Below are positions 25,306 to 38,010 of a stretch of 64,000 nt of DNA, piece by piece. The notes under the pieces were generated by a model. That model searched no databases. It was not told where the DNA came from and worked only from the letters and a program-made list of their open reading frames with translations. The stretch is from Agelaius tricolor (Eukaryota > Chordata > Aves > Passeriformes > Icteridae), in assembly GCA_023055355.1 (NCBI GenBank), contig JALJCS010000035.1, positions 4,092,001 to 4,156,000 of the forward strand. Direction: 5' to 3'. Both the position numbers and the translations under genes were made by a program. The number at the start of each line of letters is the position of its first letter. Position 1 is the stretch's first letter.

Positions 25306-25998
25306 ATCACTGGATCAGTTAGGATGGAAAAGACCCTTGAGATCACCGAGTCCAACCTTTGACCTAACACCACCTTGCCAATTATACCATGGCACTGAGG
25401 GCCACTTCCAGTCTTCTAAACACCTCCAGCAATGATGACTAAACAAATCTAAACCTCCTCTCTGTCAGTGTGAGGCCATTCCCCCTTGTCCTGTCCTGGT
25501 AAATACTCTGCTCCCATCTTTCTTGCAGGCTCCCCTCACAAACAGCAGGAAGCTGAGTCAGGGCAGGTTTAGGTTGGATATAAGGAACAGCTTTTCACCA
25601 AAAGGGGGCTGAGCACTGAACAGGCTCCTCAGGGAGGGGGTCACAGCACCGAGCCTGTCTGAGCTCAAGGAGCATTTGGACAATGCTCTCACATGATTGG
25701 ATTCTTGGGGTGTCCTGTGCAGGGCCAGGAGTTGGACTCAATAATTCTGGTGGGTCCTTTCCAACTCAGCAAAGTCTGTGATTCTGTGGTTCTATACTGG
25801 AAGGCTGCAGTTAGCTCATCCTGAAGTCTTCTCCAGGCTGTACAATCCTAATTCTCCCTGCCTTTCCTCAGATCAAAACTGCTCCAACCCTCCAATCATC
25901 TTGGTCCAATCATCCCACGTCCATGTCCTGTGCAGGAGTTCCAGAGTATTCCAGCTGGGGTCTCACCTGAGTGCAGCAGAGGGGCAGAGTGCCCCCAA
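25306..25998 (-). mobile_element. Second CR1 LINE copy, interrupted by a nested CR1
   Basis: The plus strand starts GGATGGAAAAGACCCTTGAG and continues through the CACCTCCAGCAATGATGACT and GAGGCCATTCCCCCTTGTCC blocks. It is broken near 25.55 kb by an opposite-strand CR1 and resumes at about 25797 with GGAAGGCTGCAGTTAGCTC. The last part reads CAGCTGGGGTCTCACCTGAG. It stops where the group A LTR begins at about 26000, so two later insertions have cut into it. Confidence 0.8.
25548..25796 (+). mobile_element. Nested CR1 LINE 3' end
   Basis: This is a plus-strand CR1 3' end: GGTTTAGGTTGGATATAAGG near its start, then CAGGGCCAGGAGTTGGACTC, then TCCTTTCCAACTCAG, ending in the characteristic GTGATTCTGTGGTTCTA. 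It lies inside the minus-strand CR1 that resumes on the other side, so it inserted later. Confidence 0.85.
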
Positions 25999-25999
25999 A

Positions 26000-26623
26000 T
26001 CTCAGGATCTTTTGCTGGTCGCCATGACCCTGAGAAATGTTAAATGTCTCTTTTCCCAGCCCGAGCACTTGAAGAATAAGTCGGAGCTCTTCAGTTTTTG
26101 GTCTCAAGGTTGTTTATTGTATCTTATCTATAAAAAAATTTCTCCTGCCCTGCTGAAGTCCATCCAGCAGGACAGTTCCAGGCACACTGCCTGTCCCCAG
26201 GTTGGTGTTATGTCTTTATACTAAAAACTATGTGTACAATGTTTACAATTACTTTCCAATACCTATCACCTATGTTAGACAGTGAGCTTCTACTCTAAAC
26301 CAATCTAAAAGTGCCACCATCACAGCAGAAGATGGAGGCCAAGAAGAAGAAGGAGAAAGGCTGGACACGCCCAGATCCCTCCATCTTGCCTCCTGAACCC
26401 CCATTTTAGAAACCCCAAAATGTACTTTTCTACCCCATGATAATTTCACTATTATTCTACCTAAACTGTTGTGGCTTGCTGATCTTCATCTAAGGTTGGT
26501 AATTTGCTCCACAGGTCATAATCAAACCCACAGGTGTTTTGGGCTCCATGTCAGGGCTTCTGAGCCCCCTGGCAGGGGTCCTGGCCATCCTGGACAGCCA
26601 GAGGGATGTGCTGGGTTCCCACA
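26000..26623 (-). mobile_element. Solo LTR, group A (copy 1)
   Basis: This is one of five copies of a roughly 610-bp element (others at 33333-33954, 38011-38621, 48701-49317 and 63852 to the window end). Read on the minus strand it begins TGTGGGAACCC. It carries a TATAAAGACATAAC promoter-like motif, then an AATAAACAACC polyadenylation-type signal near its 3' end. Convincing target duplications are not visible for this copy. It is inserted against the CR1 at its left. Confidence 0.8.
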
Positions 26624-29600
26624 CACAGAGTCACAGACACACACCATGGGTGCAGGAGGGCATGGACAGCAGGACATGGCACCTCCTGCAGGTATCTCCC
26701 ATGCCCTCAGCCCCCTGAGCATCCTGTGGTCCCACACCCCTCGTGGCTCCCTTGGGGCAGGGCTCTGGGGGCTTCTGGCAGAAAAGGAGAGCACATTATG
26801 CTAAGAAAAATTGGGGTTTGCATTTCAGGCACCATCAGGGGCAAGGTCAGCTTAGGGCAATGGCACAGCACAGTGCTCCAGGGCCATGGGGCACTGGGAG
26901 TGAGGGACCCACCTCAGTCACTGCTGGAGCATCATACCATCTCTTCTTAATCAGCCAGCATTCACCCAGCTCAGGGTATTTGCAGTCTGGGACACCTCAA
27001 AGAGCTCAGTCCCACACCATGAGTGGTTTAGCTGTGATGTACTAAAACCAAGAAGTACAATTGTGCTTTTTACAGTACCAGGGTATCACAAACAGTGTTA
27101 AAATAAGGACTTGAAAGTTAGGAACTTGTGTCTCTGCCCCCATCAGCAGCACTACTGAGACATGTTGTTTACCCACAACATCTTTTATTAATAGCTCACT
27201 CCCTTAGAATATAAATCTACTAGAATTCAGAGTCATATCCTGACATTTTGATGCAATTCTTTCCCTAGGAAAGCTGAATTTGTGGTTACCACAAATGAGG
27301 GATTAAGCTGCCATTCTTTCTTATACAGACCTTGTGTCTTTTAAAGTTAGTCAAGCATAGCCCCTTGTCTGATCTGAACTAGTCCTTACAAGAAGTTGTT
27401 TCATGTTGAGAAATTGTTCCTCTGAATCTCATTTCTGTTGTGGCACTTGGCCAGCTGCCTTCATGTAGCTGGAATTAACTAGTTAACTGTAATTAGATTT
27501 AGTTATCTGATTGATATTCCATGCCATTATGCCTGCAACATCCTTTTTCTGCTCTGAAAGCCTGAGATATAATCCTACTGGCATAGCAGGGTGAGGAATT
27601 TACGCCCACTCAGATTCCTTTTTGTTCATAACATTTCCCTCTTTAGATTCTGGGCAATATTTTAATTCTTACTGACTGCCTCTATTCTACTTCACCAAAT
27701 GGCCCGGCAACCAGAAAAGCTTTATTTGAACTTTTAAAGGTATTTGGAATTTATTGATAGACTGAAAATCCACAATTTAATGTCTAAATCAATCTTAGTC
27801 TCAGCTGTTTTCTGCAGAAATGACAATCTTAGCAAAATAGACAAAGCAGAGGAAAGAAATATAAGTTTACATTTTTCTACTGTTGTTTATTTTCCTGTTG
27901 CATCTTCTCTTATGGAAGCTCCAGCCACGCATCGTTAGGAGGAATATAATGGATAAATGTGTGGGTGAAATGTTTCAGGAAAGCTGTGAGGCATGCTGGA
28001 GACTGAAGCCCAGAGGACACAGGCTGAAAGCGTGAACTATTCCATATTTTCAGAAAATTAGGAACACAGGCTGCTAGATATGAAGGGAAGTTTGGCCTTA
28101 GGGAGGTTATGCAAGGGCGGTCACTTCCCTCCATCTCAGCACTTTCCCTGGACTGCATTCCTTCACGTTATGAACTTTAGTTACACAACTCAAAGCAACT
28201 GTTATCTTGATTCAGGCAATATTGCCATGGAAATTAATGAGAACTATTGGTAGTCCATCCTTTACTATTAATAATAACTAACTGAAAGTGCAGTTGCTTG
28301 GGAGCAGTGCAGGGCTGATGCATATGAGAAAAGATTCAAAATGCCTCTCAGCCGTGCTGGAATGCAGCTCAAGCTCCTGGAATTTCAGCAGGCAGGAACT
28401 TGCTCTGCTTTCTTTTGTTTGCATCCCAGGCAGTGAAGAAAAGTGAAGCCATCCTGATTTCTTACTGTCCATCAAGTCTTATCTTCAGAGCTGTTGTACT
28501 AAAGAGAGGAGATTGTCAGCAGTTCATGACAAGAGAGAATATGTTCACTCAAGGTCTTGCTGCTAAGCTGTACATTTATTAAAATAAGTGGAAAAGGGAT
28601 GTGAGTTTGGGTTCAGGCACACTGAAGTGCTTCAAGAGTCATTCCCTCACAAATCAGTCTTGTCTGAGTCAGTGGAATTTTTTATGTAGTACTGGCTGCA
28701 TTGAAATAAATACCTGCTTCCTGAACCTTCAAAGCCATGGAAATGGTCCCAAACGATAACACTGCCAGCATGATGGAAATAATAATAAGCATGATGAGTG
28801 ACAAACAGTTAATGGAACAGAGTTGTGCCCTGGGGACATTCATTCTGGTTTGTAGAGTTTGTATTTAATGCATCATGGGTATTTCACTAGGTGTCACCAT
28901 TTTTGCTTTCCCTTGTCAGTCTAGGGAGAGGCAAAATGGTAAAGCTGGGTGTAAGGATGTGTGAACTCCTTCACCCCTCTTCTCTTAAAAATAACTGTGA
29001 TCCCCAAGTTCAGGCCTCCAGACACAGACCTGGATGTGCCCATCCATTACAGTTGTACGTATTTTGGTAAGCTCCCTGGACAGCCTGTGCTGGGGAAACA
29101 GTGAACAGCAGAAAAATTTCTCCACTTATCTCTGGTGATCCTAAAGCCCTTCATAATGGCAGGGAAGACACTAATAATCCCAATATGCAGTATGAATACT
29201 GAGGCTCACAAAATGCCACAGGATAAGTCACACAGTAAGTCAGCATGAGAAAGGAGAGCAGAGCTCCTCACTTCCTGGGTGGTTCCCTTATTTCCAGGTA
29301 TTCCTGCCTTTTAGCTCTGCAGTAGTTTTCCACTATTCACCAGATTGGGATGAGGGTAAAATATCTCCAGACTGGCCTGTGTTCAGAGAGGGAATGTTAT
29401 TGTATAATACCTAGAGGGTTTTACATTCCATGATGAGATTTTTATTCAGGATTAAAGCAGCCTTAGTTTACTGTAGTTTATTCCACCATAAGTGAAGGTG
29501 TATTAACTTCATACCACTATTTGATTTATCTGAGCTTTCCCATAGAAAAGCCTTAAATGACCTTGTAGACTGGACTTGATGCCACAAACAGGCAGAAACA

Positions 29601-31126
29601 TGTTTTTTCCTGTCTTCTCAAGTGACTGGTAGGAAAATTGAATTGTAGCCTGGGAGCTGGCCAGGGACACCAGCTGCCAGTGCTCGGAGTCCAGCAGCTG
29701 ACATCAGAGCCCCGGCCCCATTGACAGCAAAGGTTACGCAGACAAACGTTAGCAAATAGGACCAAGTCCTGATTCATAAAATAGATGAGCTGGGATGAGC
29801 ATGGCACGTGTCCCAGCCCTTATTCCCAAGCTTTCCCTGCAAAGCCTGGACCCATCCAAGGCTCCCTGCCTCCAATCCGTGGTGCTGCTCAGGAGCCGTG
29901 AGATGCTAAAACAAAAGTGAGCAGGTGGTGCTGCAGGGGGGGCTGCTCGTACAGAGATAATGAAATGTGAGGAGCTGTGCAGTGGATATTCTGGGTGAAG
30001 AATCAGATCCAACATTTATTGCAATGCCTGTGTTGGATGTTTGTAATATCTAAAAGCCTAATAGCACTGTTTTCTTGGGGGATTGTGAGGAGCAGGGGAC
30101 ACTCCCTGGGGCTCCACTGGGTTATTTTATCCCTTAGACATCAGGTTTAAGTGAACAGGTTAAAGAGAACTCACCCCCATGACCTTTTTTCTAGTAAAGA
30201 AAATAAAGGTATAGGGAATACAGGGAAAAACACTTGGATAATAATTAATTTGCTGAGGTATTTTATTGATGCTGAAGATGTCAAGCTCATAATACAGGGA
30301 GCTGGAGTTGTGAGTGAGGAAGGGTTCACTGGGCTGTTGAGAATGCCCAACTTTTCTACTTGCCTTTGCAAACAGCTCTTGTGACTGTGTGCCTGGGAGC
30401 TGCCTGGTACCTGCCTTCCAGGGAACAGCCTGTTTCCAGTTGTCTCTTTAAATGACTTAAAGCACTGCCAGGATCTGATCACTCATTTCTTAGAAAAATA
30501 GGAGTCTCAGCCAAAGGCTCACAGACATGATGAGTAAATTTCCTATAAAAATAAAAACAAAGGCTGTTTACCATTCCTCCTTCTAATGAATCTGACAGTA
30601 CAAATACTCTCAGCTGCTTCAACAGGCACTGAATCAAGCTGCTGGGTCACTCACCAGGTAGAGACTTTGTCCCTATTTGCCTCTAACATGTTGATAATTA
30701 TTATTTTTTTTTAATGCAAGTAATAAGAAACACTTACTATTAAAAGTATTGCACAAATCCATCTTCTTTTAAAGGACACGCTGACTCCACTAGAGCTGGG
30801 TCTGCTCCCTGTGGGCAAACACAGCACCTTTCAGTGGAGCTCTGTCAGGACAAGTTGCCTTTGTGAGTGCTGCTCCTCCAGCACCACAGTGCCTGTGTCT
30901 GTACAGCTTATTCCTGTGCCTGGAGGAAAACGAGGCATTATGAGGCACTTGCACACCAAAATAACTACCAGTATTGCTATTTTAGGGTTTATTTTTTAAC
31001 TTGCAGTCTGTGGATCAGGCCTGTGCTGGCTGCCTTCGTCCATGTGAGTCTCAGAACTTGAGAAACACAAGTTTTGTGACGCTGTTTGCAGACCCCAGAA
31101 ACGCTGCTTATCGTCTCTGATCAGCA
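26624..31126. other. Unique intergenic sequence, no gene recognised
   Basis: This 4.5-kb stretch has almost no recognisable repeats apart from the 34-bp element at 26776-26809. Open frames are short. The longest with any protein-like look (27910-28158, minus) has no recognisable family. Scattered CpGs in otherwise CpG-poor sequence (about 27.93-28.17 kb and 29.68-29.75 kb) could mark conserved non-coding elements, but this needs alignment to other birds. Confidence 0.5.
26776..26809. repeat. 34-bp element shared with 22714-22747
   Basis: This is the second copy of the TGGCAGAAAAGGAGAGCAC element. It has A and C where the intronic copy has G and T. It lies about 150 bp beyond the group A LTR. 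Confidence 0.6.
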
Positions 31127-31255
31127 TCAGGCTTTGCATGAATTCCGGTCCTGTATCCAAGGCAATCTCATTATTTGCTGTACACGCTCGATCTGCTGGC
31201 TAATTTCTTTCTCCTTCTCACGGGGGAGGAACCTTTCTGTGCTCCACAGGCATGC
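31127..31255 (-). CDS. Candidate terminal coding exon of an unrecognised gene
   Basis: After a plausible acceptor (minus-strand TTTAATCTCCTAAACACAG) a single frame stays open for 42 codons to TGA at 31127-31129. The other two frames close after 12 and 25 codons. The peptide begins ACLWSTERFLPREKEKE and continues ISQQIERVQQIMRLPWIQDR. It is charged, helical and low in unusual residues. Several CpGs (CCCCCG, ATCGAGCG, ACCGG) survive here in CpG-poor surroundings and continue into the possible 3' UTR on the left. I do not recognise the protein. A possible upstream exon near 31.5-31.62 kb (acceptor TATCAATCCTTTCAG) has no donor that keeps this frame. Chance openness of this length is not rare, so treat it as a candidate only. 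Confidence 0.25.
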   Translation of the reverse strand, partial: ACLWSTERFLPREKEKEISQQIERVQQIMRLPWIQDRNSCKA

Positions 31256-33327
31256 CTGTGTTTAGGAGATTAAAGAAAGCAGGCAAGACACATGAAGAAT
31301 GTCACCCCATGGCGGCGGCAGCAGCCTGAATGGGAGCACAATTCCGAGGCAGATGTTCCTTGCAATTGAATTGTCTGTGTCAGTGACTGAGAGCTCAGCA
31401 CTCTGGAGGGGTGTGAGGCAGAGGGCACGGCTGAGCAGAGGGCTGGCTGCAGCTGAGGAGCTGGCACAGAGCAGGCAGCAGCTCTGCTCATTCTGACATT
31501 CTGCAGCATTCATCAGTCTCGGCCTCGAGCACCGCTGGCTGCCTGTCCTGGAATCAATTTGGCTGATGTAGCGCGGATGGAAAGCCACGTTTGCAATCTC
31601 TTTGCCAGGCAAGGCTGAAAGGATTGATAGCATCCTCTGTCCCTGGTTTAGAGAACTCACAGCAGAGCTCCACTGAAGGGACACCCTCTGGGAGTGTGGC
31701 TCCATCCCCCGAGAGAAGGTGTTTAACACCTCCTGGCTCTGGTGATTGTCAGAGGGAGCCTGAGGAGACAGGGAAGAGATGGCATTGTCACAGCTGTGGC
31801 CCTGCAACCCGGTGCAAGTGGGAGGTGTCAGAGTTTTTTCTGAGGGCAGGTTTCAGTATCAGTCTCCAAATAACTTGGTTTGACAAAGGGGATGGTCTCC
31901 AGCACAGGATTCCTGTTTGCAGTCATGGTTACAAGCTGGTGGCTACAGACTAATGTGTGACCACTAAGTATTTAAGTTGTCTAATGAACAGCTGTTTGAT
32001 TTGCTTCTGGTCACTATCAGGCTGAGTCTGAATTAAACAAGAGCCCAGTGATGGAAAGGACTGAAATGCTCCCAGACAGAGACTGGAAACGAGCCCAGTG
32101 CTTTCCTTGTGCCCCATCCCCAACACCCCCCCATGCACCTGGGCCCTTGTGGGCCTTTGCTGCACCACTTCTGTGGGGAGCAAGAAAAGAGAGTGTTATG
32201 AAGCACCCAGGAGGAGGCAAGAGGCAGGTGAATATGGCAGTGGTGGGAGATGAGGCAGAACCAGCCCAGCAGAAGCTCCAGAGAAGCAGAGGACAAATCT
32301 GCCCAGCAGTTCACCCGGAGACGACATCCAGCTTGGAAAGAAGATGAAGATGCACATTAGACAGGATGATGTGAAAGGGGGACCACCACCTATCCACCAG
32401 AGCCCCAGCTAAATTAATTTTGTGTCACAGTCAGCCAGAAAGGACTTTCTGAGGGAGGCTGAACACCCTTTTACCAGCAACCTCTCAGTGAGATGCCCTG
32501 GGTGAGCAGCTGTGTGCTTCCCCTCCCCACCACTGCCCTGGCACTTTCAGGAACACAGAGAGAGCTGGAGCTGATTGCAATAAACCCATTAGCACATGGA
32601 TGTGAGCCACAACACAGCACTGTGCTAACTAACCCAGAAGGATGTTTGCAATGTAGGCAAGTTAATTACCAAAAATAACCCCCAACCCACCCTGGCTGCT
32701 GCGCTTTGCCATGGGAACAATATTGTGCATGTGATCACATTCAGCAGGACACAAGCAGCCTGAGGGTCTTTTTACATTTGGCTTGAAAAGACTAAAAATA
32801 GACCCCAAACCACATTCCTTTTTTGCATTGCCATCTCCTCTGCCTCTTCCTATTCCCTGGCACTTTTACATGCAAAGCAGGATTTGGGATCCGAGGCCCC
32901 ATAATTGGACTCCAGCCTGGCAGCTGCAAGTGGAACAGCTGGAGGTGTTATTTTTATGGGTTATTAATTGACTCCATGAAAGCCCAGCAAACAGAGAGCC
33001 AGGGAGCTGCAGCCCACAGCCACATGACAAGGTCTTAGTGACAGGAAAAGATAAAATAAAAGAGGGAACACAGAATCCTAAAGCCGATTAGTTATAGCAA
33101 TTTCTCCAAAGCTAAATATAGGGAAAAAATCCTCTCCCATCTTCAGCTCCGTTGGCGGAGATGAGAAAGCACAAGGAAGGAGATAGACAGAAATTTCATT
33201 TTTTACATGAACCCTCATGGGTTGCAGAGAGAAACTGCTGCTTTGGTGACACTCCCAACTCTTAAATCCATCTGTCCCTGGCAGCTGCCCCCTGAGCAGC
33301 CCCTTGCTCAGCACTCAAAAGTGCAGC
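31256..33327. other. Unique intergenic sequence
   Basis: No repeats or assignable genes were seen. A minus-strand open frame of 181 codons covers 31262-31807. Its section encoding FHPRYISQIDS looks protein-like and keeps CpGs, but no splice partner or family could be identified. Confidence 0.5.
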
Positions 33328-33332
33328 TGCCC

Positions 33333-33954
33333 TGTTGGAACCCAGGACATTGCTCTGGCTGCCCTGGATGGCTCGAGCCCTTGGCTGGGGGCTCAGAGAC
33401 CTCGGCACAAAGCCAAGGACACCTGTGCTTTTGATTTTAACCCATGGAGAAAATTACCAACTTTATGTGCAGATTTACACGCCATGAGAGTTTAAGTAGA
33501 ATGATACTTAGTTTGTCACAAGGTAGAAAAGTAGAATTTTGGGGTTTTTAGAATCGGGGTTCAAGAGGCAAGATGGAGGGATTTCAGTCTGCTTTGTCCT
33601 TCTTCTTTCTTCTTCTTAGCCTCCATCTTCTGGGTGATGGTGGCACTTTTGGATTGGTTTAGAGTAGAAACCAACTGTCTAGCATAGGTGATAGGTATTG
33701 GAAAATTATTGTAAATAGTGTACACATAGTTTTTAGTATAAAAAGATAACACCACCCTGAGGGCAGTCAGTGTGCCATGGACCAACCTGCTGGACAAATC
33801 TCAGCAGCTCAGAAAAAGAATGTCATAGACAACAGAAAATAAACAACCTTGAAAACCACAGTTGAGGAATCCTGACTCCGTCTTCGATTGCAGGGCTGGG
33901 AAAAAGAGACTTTTCAACACCTCGGGGTCATCTCAACCACAGAGACTCTGAGAC
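33333..33954 (+). mobile_element. Solo LTR, group A (copy 2) with target-site duplication
   Basis: The element starts TGTTGGAACCC and contains TATAAAAAGATAACACC and, near the 3' end, AAAATAAACAACC. It is flanked by a 5-bp direct repeat TGCCC (33328-33332 and 33955-33959). This fixes its limits at 622 bp and suggests ERVL-type integration. No internal viral sequence remains, so it arose by LTR-LTR recombination. Confidence 0.85.
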
Positions 33955-33959
33955 TGCCC

Positions 33960-36900
33960 TTGCTCCAGCCTCGCTGTGCTGAGCAGGGGAATGACACAGG
34001 GAAGCTCCTGCTGCCATCCCAGCACCCAGTCATGGCCAGGCTGGCACAGTCCTGGTGCCTCTCTGCCAGGCATGGGGTGAGCCTGCAGAGCCCCCCCTCC
34101 AAGGGGCTGAACCACCCACCCTGCCCCAAACCAAAGCAGGACAGAGCCAGGAGACTTCTTGCCTCCAAGTCTCCTTCCTCCCTGCCTTTCCTGTAGCTGG
34201 GGACAGCTGAAGCCACCTGGGGCCACAAGAGAAACCCCTCATCAAGAGCTGCAACAAGGAAAGGCTCTGGGTGCTGACAGCACGAGGGGATGGGATTGGG
34301 TCATCACCTCTGCAAAACCTATTGTACATCTGAGACCCCAGGGAAATAAATAACAGGCAGCTCCAGCAGAGGTGTTGAGAAGCTGGGAAACTGGCAGAGC
34401 TTTTCAGATTTACAGGAAATTAATTTAGCCCTAGTCTGGATGCTGACAGCCAGCAAGGCCCTCTCCCCAGGACAGCCCATATTGCTGGCCCAAGCTGTGG
34501 GGTCTTTGTCACACCTCAGGTGTAACTTCTGAAAATAAATCACTGCTGTACAGCAGAGGTGAAGCAGCACCTCTCCCAGAGCAGAGTGCCAGGATCCTGG
34601 CACTCAGCATCCCCTGTGCTGGCAGCCAAAGGGGAAGGGAAGACAGTGGAAAGGCTGCTGCTGCTTGGGGGCCAAAACTCAGCCCAAGAAAGCCCCTTCC
34701 TCATCAGGAGGCAGGACAGTCCCATGTTCCACAGCTCCAAGACAGCAATTTCTTCCCACTTCCATCACCCACACAGCAAGAGAAGCACCAAATCCCCCTC
34801 CAGACGTGTCTTCACAATGTTCAGTCACAGGCAGTAGTTAGAAGAGGGGGATATTTCTCTCCAACCTCCATCCTTGACACCAGACACCCCTCTGGGTGAG
34901 TTTGGGGTATTTCCAGTCCCTCCCATATTCCCAGCTGCACAGGAAGGAGAATGAGGGAAACCCATGTTTTGTAACCTCACCCTCTGGAGACCATTTCTGT
35001 GATAACCAATCCCTTTAGACATCCCTTCAACATGAGCGTGCCCTCCTGGCCCAAACCCACCCCTGGGCTTGCTGCCAGGGCTGTTTGCCACTCCAGCCTG
35101 GCAGTGCTGGGACTGTCCTTGGGCAGGAAGGCTCCTCTTCAAAAGCCAGCTCTGCCTCGTGCTGTGAACTGGGAAGAGCTGTCAGAGCTCCTGCCAGGGG
35201 CCAGCACTTCATTCCTGTAGGATGGGGTTGGGGTTAGGCCTTTATTTGCAGCACAACCCCCCCAAAACACAGCAAGGCCATGGAGCTTCCAAAACTTGGG
35301 TTTCATACTGTGATGGAGCCCTTCCCCAGGCTGGGGGTTCCCCAGGAGCAGAAGTGCCAGGGGCAGGGGGACAGCCCCAGAACAGGGCTCCCATGGGGCA
35401 GGCAGGGCCACAGGGACCTTCCCCTCACCCAGTGCTTCAGGCAATTGCTCTGTGTCTGACAACACAGGAGCTGAACACAGTTTCTCTCCACTGCAGGAGA
35501 GAAACCAAACATGTCACAGAGAGCTGTGGTCCTGTGTGGTGCTGCACAGAGCCCCTTTCCACCCCCTTTAACCCCTGCAGGTGGGCTGCAAGCACAGCAA
35601 GGGAGCTCAGCATCACCTGTGTGACCCTGTCAGGCCTGGGGCAGTGCATGTTGCTCCTGCATCCACAGGTGTGGCAGTCCCAGCTCTCCCCAGGCTATTT
35701 TCCCTGGTGAGGCTCAGTCTGTGCCATCTGTGCTACCATCACACCTCTCCACAGATCCAAAGCCGTGGTTGCACAGGGACAGACAGCACTTGGGGACAGC
35801 AGGAGGAGAGGAGGCTTTTTCCAGGCAGTGTCACAACCACAGGTGACAGTGCTGGAGAGCAGAGAGCTGCTGGCAGCTGCCAGGGTTGTGAAAGTCTTTG
35901 GCCCTCATGGCGTGGGATGGGGATTTGGGAGCAAAGCACATCAAGTGAGCTGAAGACAGTGACATTTTCCTTCCCAGCTGCTCCATCCGTGCCCACGCAG
36001 CCAGTGGGATGACTCTGTGCAACTAATGATGCAATGTGATTAGTAAACAAATCATGCATTTGCACCAGGAAACAAACAAAAAAAAAAAAAACACAAAAAA
36101 AACCAACCCCCCCCCAAAAAAAACCAAACCCAAAAAAAGAGAGGAAGAGGAGAGAAAAGAAAGAAAACAAGTCACATTCTGGGCTGGCAGCAGGCAGCAG
36201 TCAGCTCTTTAAAAATCTGCTGAGGAAGGCACTTGCACAGCACATGGTTTGGGCAGATCAATGAAGCTGCAAAGCAGCCTGGCAGGCACACAAATCCACT
36301 TTCTAATGAAATTTACAGCAACTGGAATTTAGGTCACTACTCGGAAGCATTCAGTTTATTCCAGGCAGCTTTTAAAATATTTAAGAAATAGCTGTCAAAT
36401 TAAGCCTGCTCACCTCTGACTGCAAGGTCCAACTTGGAGATTTCTTAGCTATGGCTTAAAAATATTTTTTTTTTAAGCTTTCTTTGCTTGCCCCCTCACT
36501 TTATTACCACAGCACAGTGATTGGCATCAACTCCAGCCATGCAGTCCTGGCTCTGGTGGGAGCTGGGAGTTCTGAGGATGCTCAGGCTGTGCCCAGCCCA
36601 GCCTCATCCTTCCCGAGGGTCAGGGCAGTGAGACACCAGACGTGTCCTTCCTGCAGCTTGTGTCCAAAGGACTTCAGCTGCTGCTGAGGGAAGAGCAGTG
36701 CTACAGCCAGACCTAAAAACAGCTCTTGAGGGAGCAGCTAAAAGCAGCCTCTTAGCAGAGGTGAGCTTTCACCAAGTGGGCTGGGCTGCACTGTGGTTGC
36801 CAGTGCTATTCCCAGATGTCACACTCCAAGAGAGCTGCCAGAGCATCTTCAGTGGGGGGTGGAGGGAGAGGAAAGGTGGCAAACAGGCCACAGTTCTCTG

Positions 36901-38010
36901 GCTGTTTACCCAGCAGAAGTGGCCACAGCCTTCAATCTCCACACTCACAATTCCTGCAGAGATCAGAGCAGTCCACTTCCAACAGGGCAAGGTTCAAACC
37001 CTTACCTCACACAGACAGTGGGAACTGATTGCTGCCCCAGCTTCAGGTCCAGCCAGGCACAGAGCTCAAAGTTCTTCCAGCCTCAGCACAAACCAGGAGC
37101 AGAGCAGGGAGAGCAGGAGGCAGCCCTGGAGTGGGGCTGGGCTCAGTGCAAGGGGAGACACCCCAGGCACAGCCAGGCCCTCTCTGGGCTGTGCTCTGGA
37201 GGATAAAGAGGTTTCCTCATAGCTCACCAACCTGCCCCACCTTGGCAGCTGCCCTCAGCTTGTTCCCCCCAGCCTGGGCATCTCCCCTGCCCACAGGGAG
37301 GGATGCTCCCCTTCCACAGGGTCTGACCAGACCCCAGCACAGCCCCAGTGCTTGGGATTTGGCCTGGCTGCAGTTGAGGTTTAACACAGGTGCCTGTGCA
37401 AACACCTCTGCCTCCTTCCTCCTTACTCACATAAATACCCATGTCATGCTCAGCTGATGGAGGATTTGGTTGGCTGGGTTATGATCCTGGCTGCTGCTCC
37501 ACAGCTGGCTCTGCACCAGGATCTGGCACTGGGGGGACACGGTCTCTGACCTCCCTCCCATCAGTGCTCCTGGCCATGGATGAGCACACCAGAGCACACT
37601 CAGACACCATCCCTGTGCTCATCCTGCCCCTTCTTCCACCTCATTGTCTCTCCTGACAGAGTTCCATGCCCATCCCCACAGCTCTCCTGCCCCTTTTGCT
37701 CCATTCCTTGTCCATAGGGATGTTATTGAGTCTGGAAGTGATCCTTGGATATAACCCAGCTCTCTGGGACCCCTCCTCCCTCTAGGGCATTTACCCATAG
37801 GATTGCTCCAAGAAGGTCCCTGGAGAGGCCACTTAGCTCTTCCCATGCCCAGGCTCTGACTGGACATCCCTGGCAGCACGTGGAGGCCTTGGGCCCTCTG
37901 GACACCACAGAGCTGCACACCCCACCTGCCTGTGGAGCTGCTCCCCTCCCACATGGATCCAGCTCCAAAATGTCACAGACCCACATGGTACCAGCAGCTG
38001 CAGAGGAGCC
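33960..38010. other. Unique intergenic sequence, moderately GC-rich
   Basis: No gene or interspersed repeat was recognised. An A/C-rich low-complexity run occupies about 36066-36155, with poly-A, CCCCCCCCC and AAACCAAACCC stretches. The open frames of 140-174 codons here show no family resemblance. Confidence 0.5.

Noticed and set aside
27910..28158. An 82-codon minus-strand frame with an ordinary-looking composition
   Set aside because: No splice support or recognisable family; a single frame of this length is compatible with chance.
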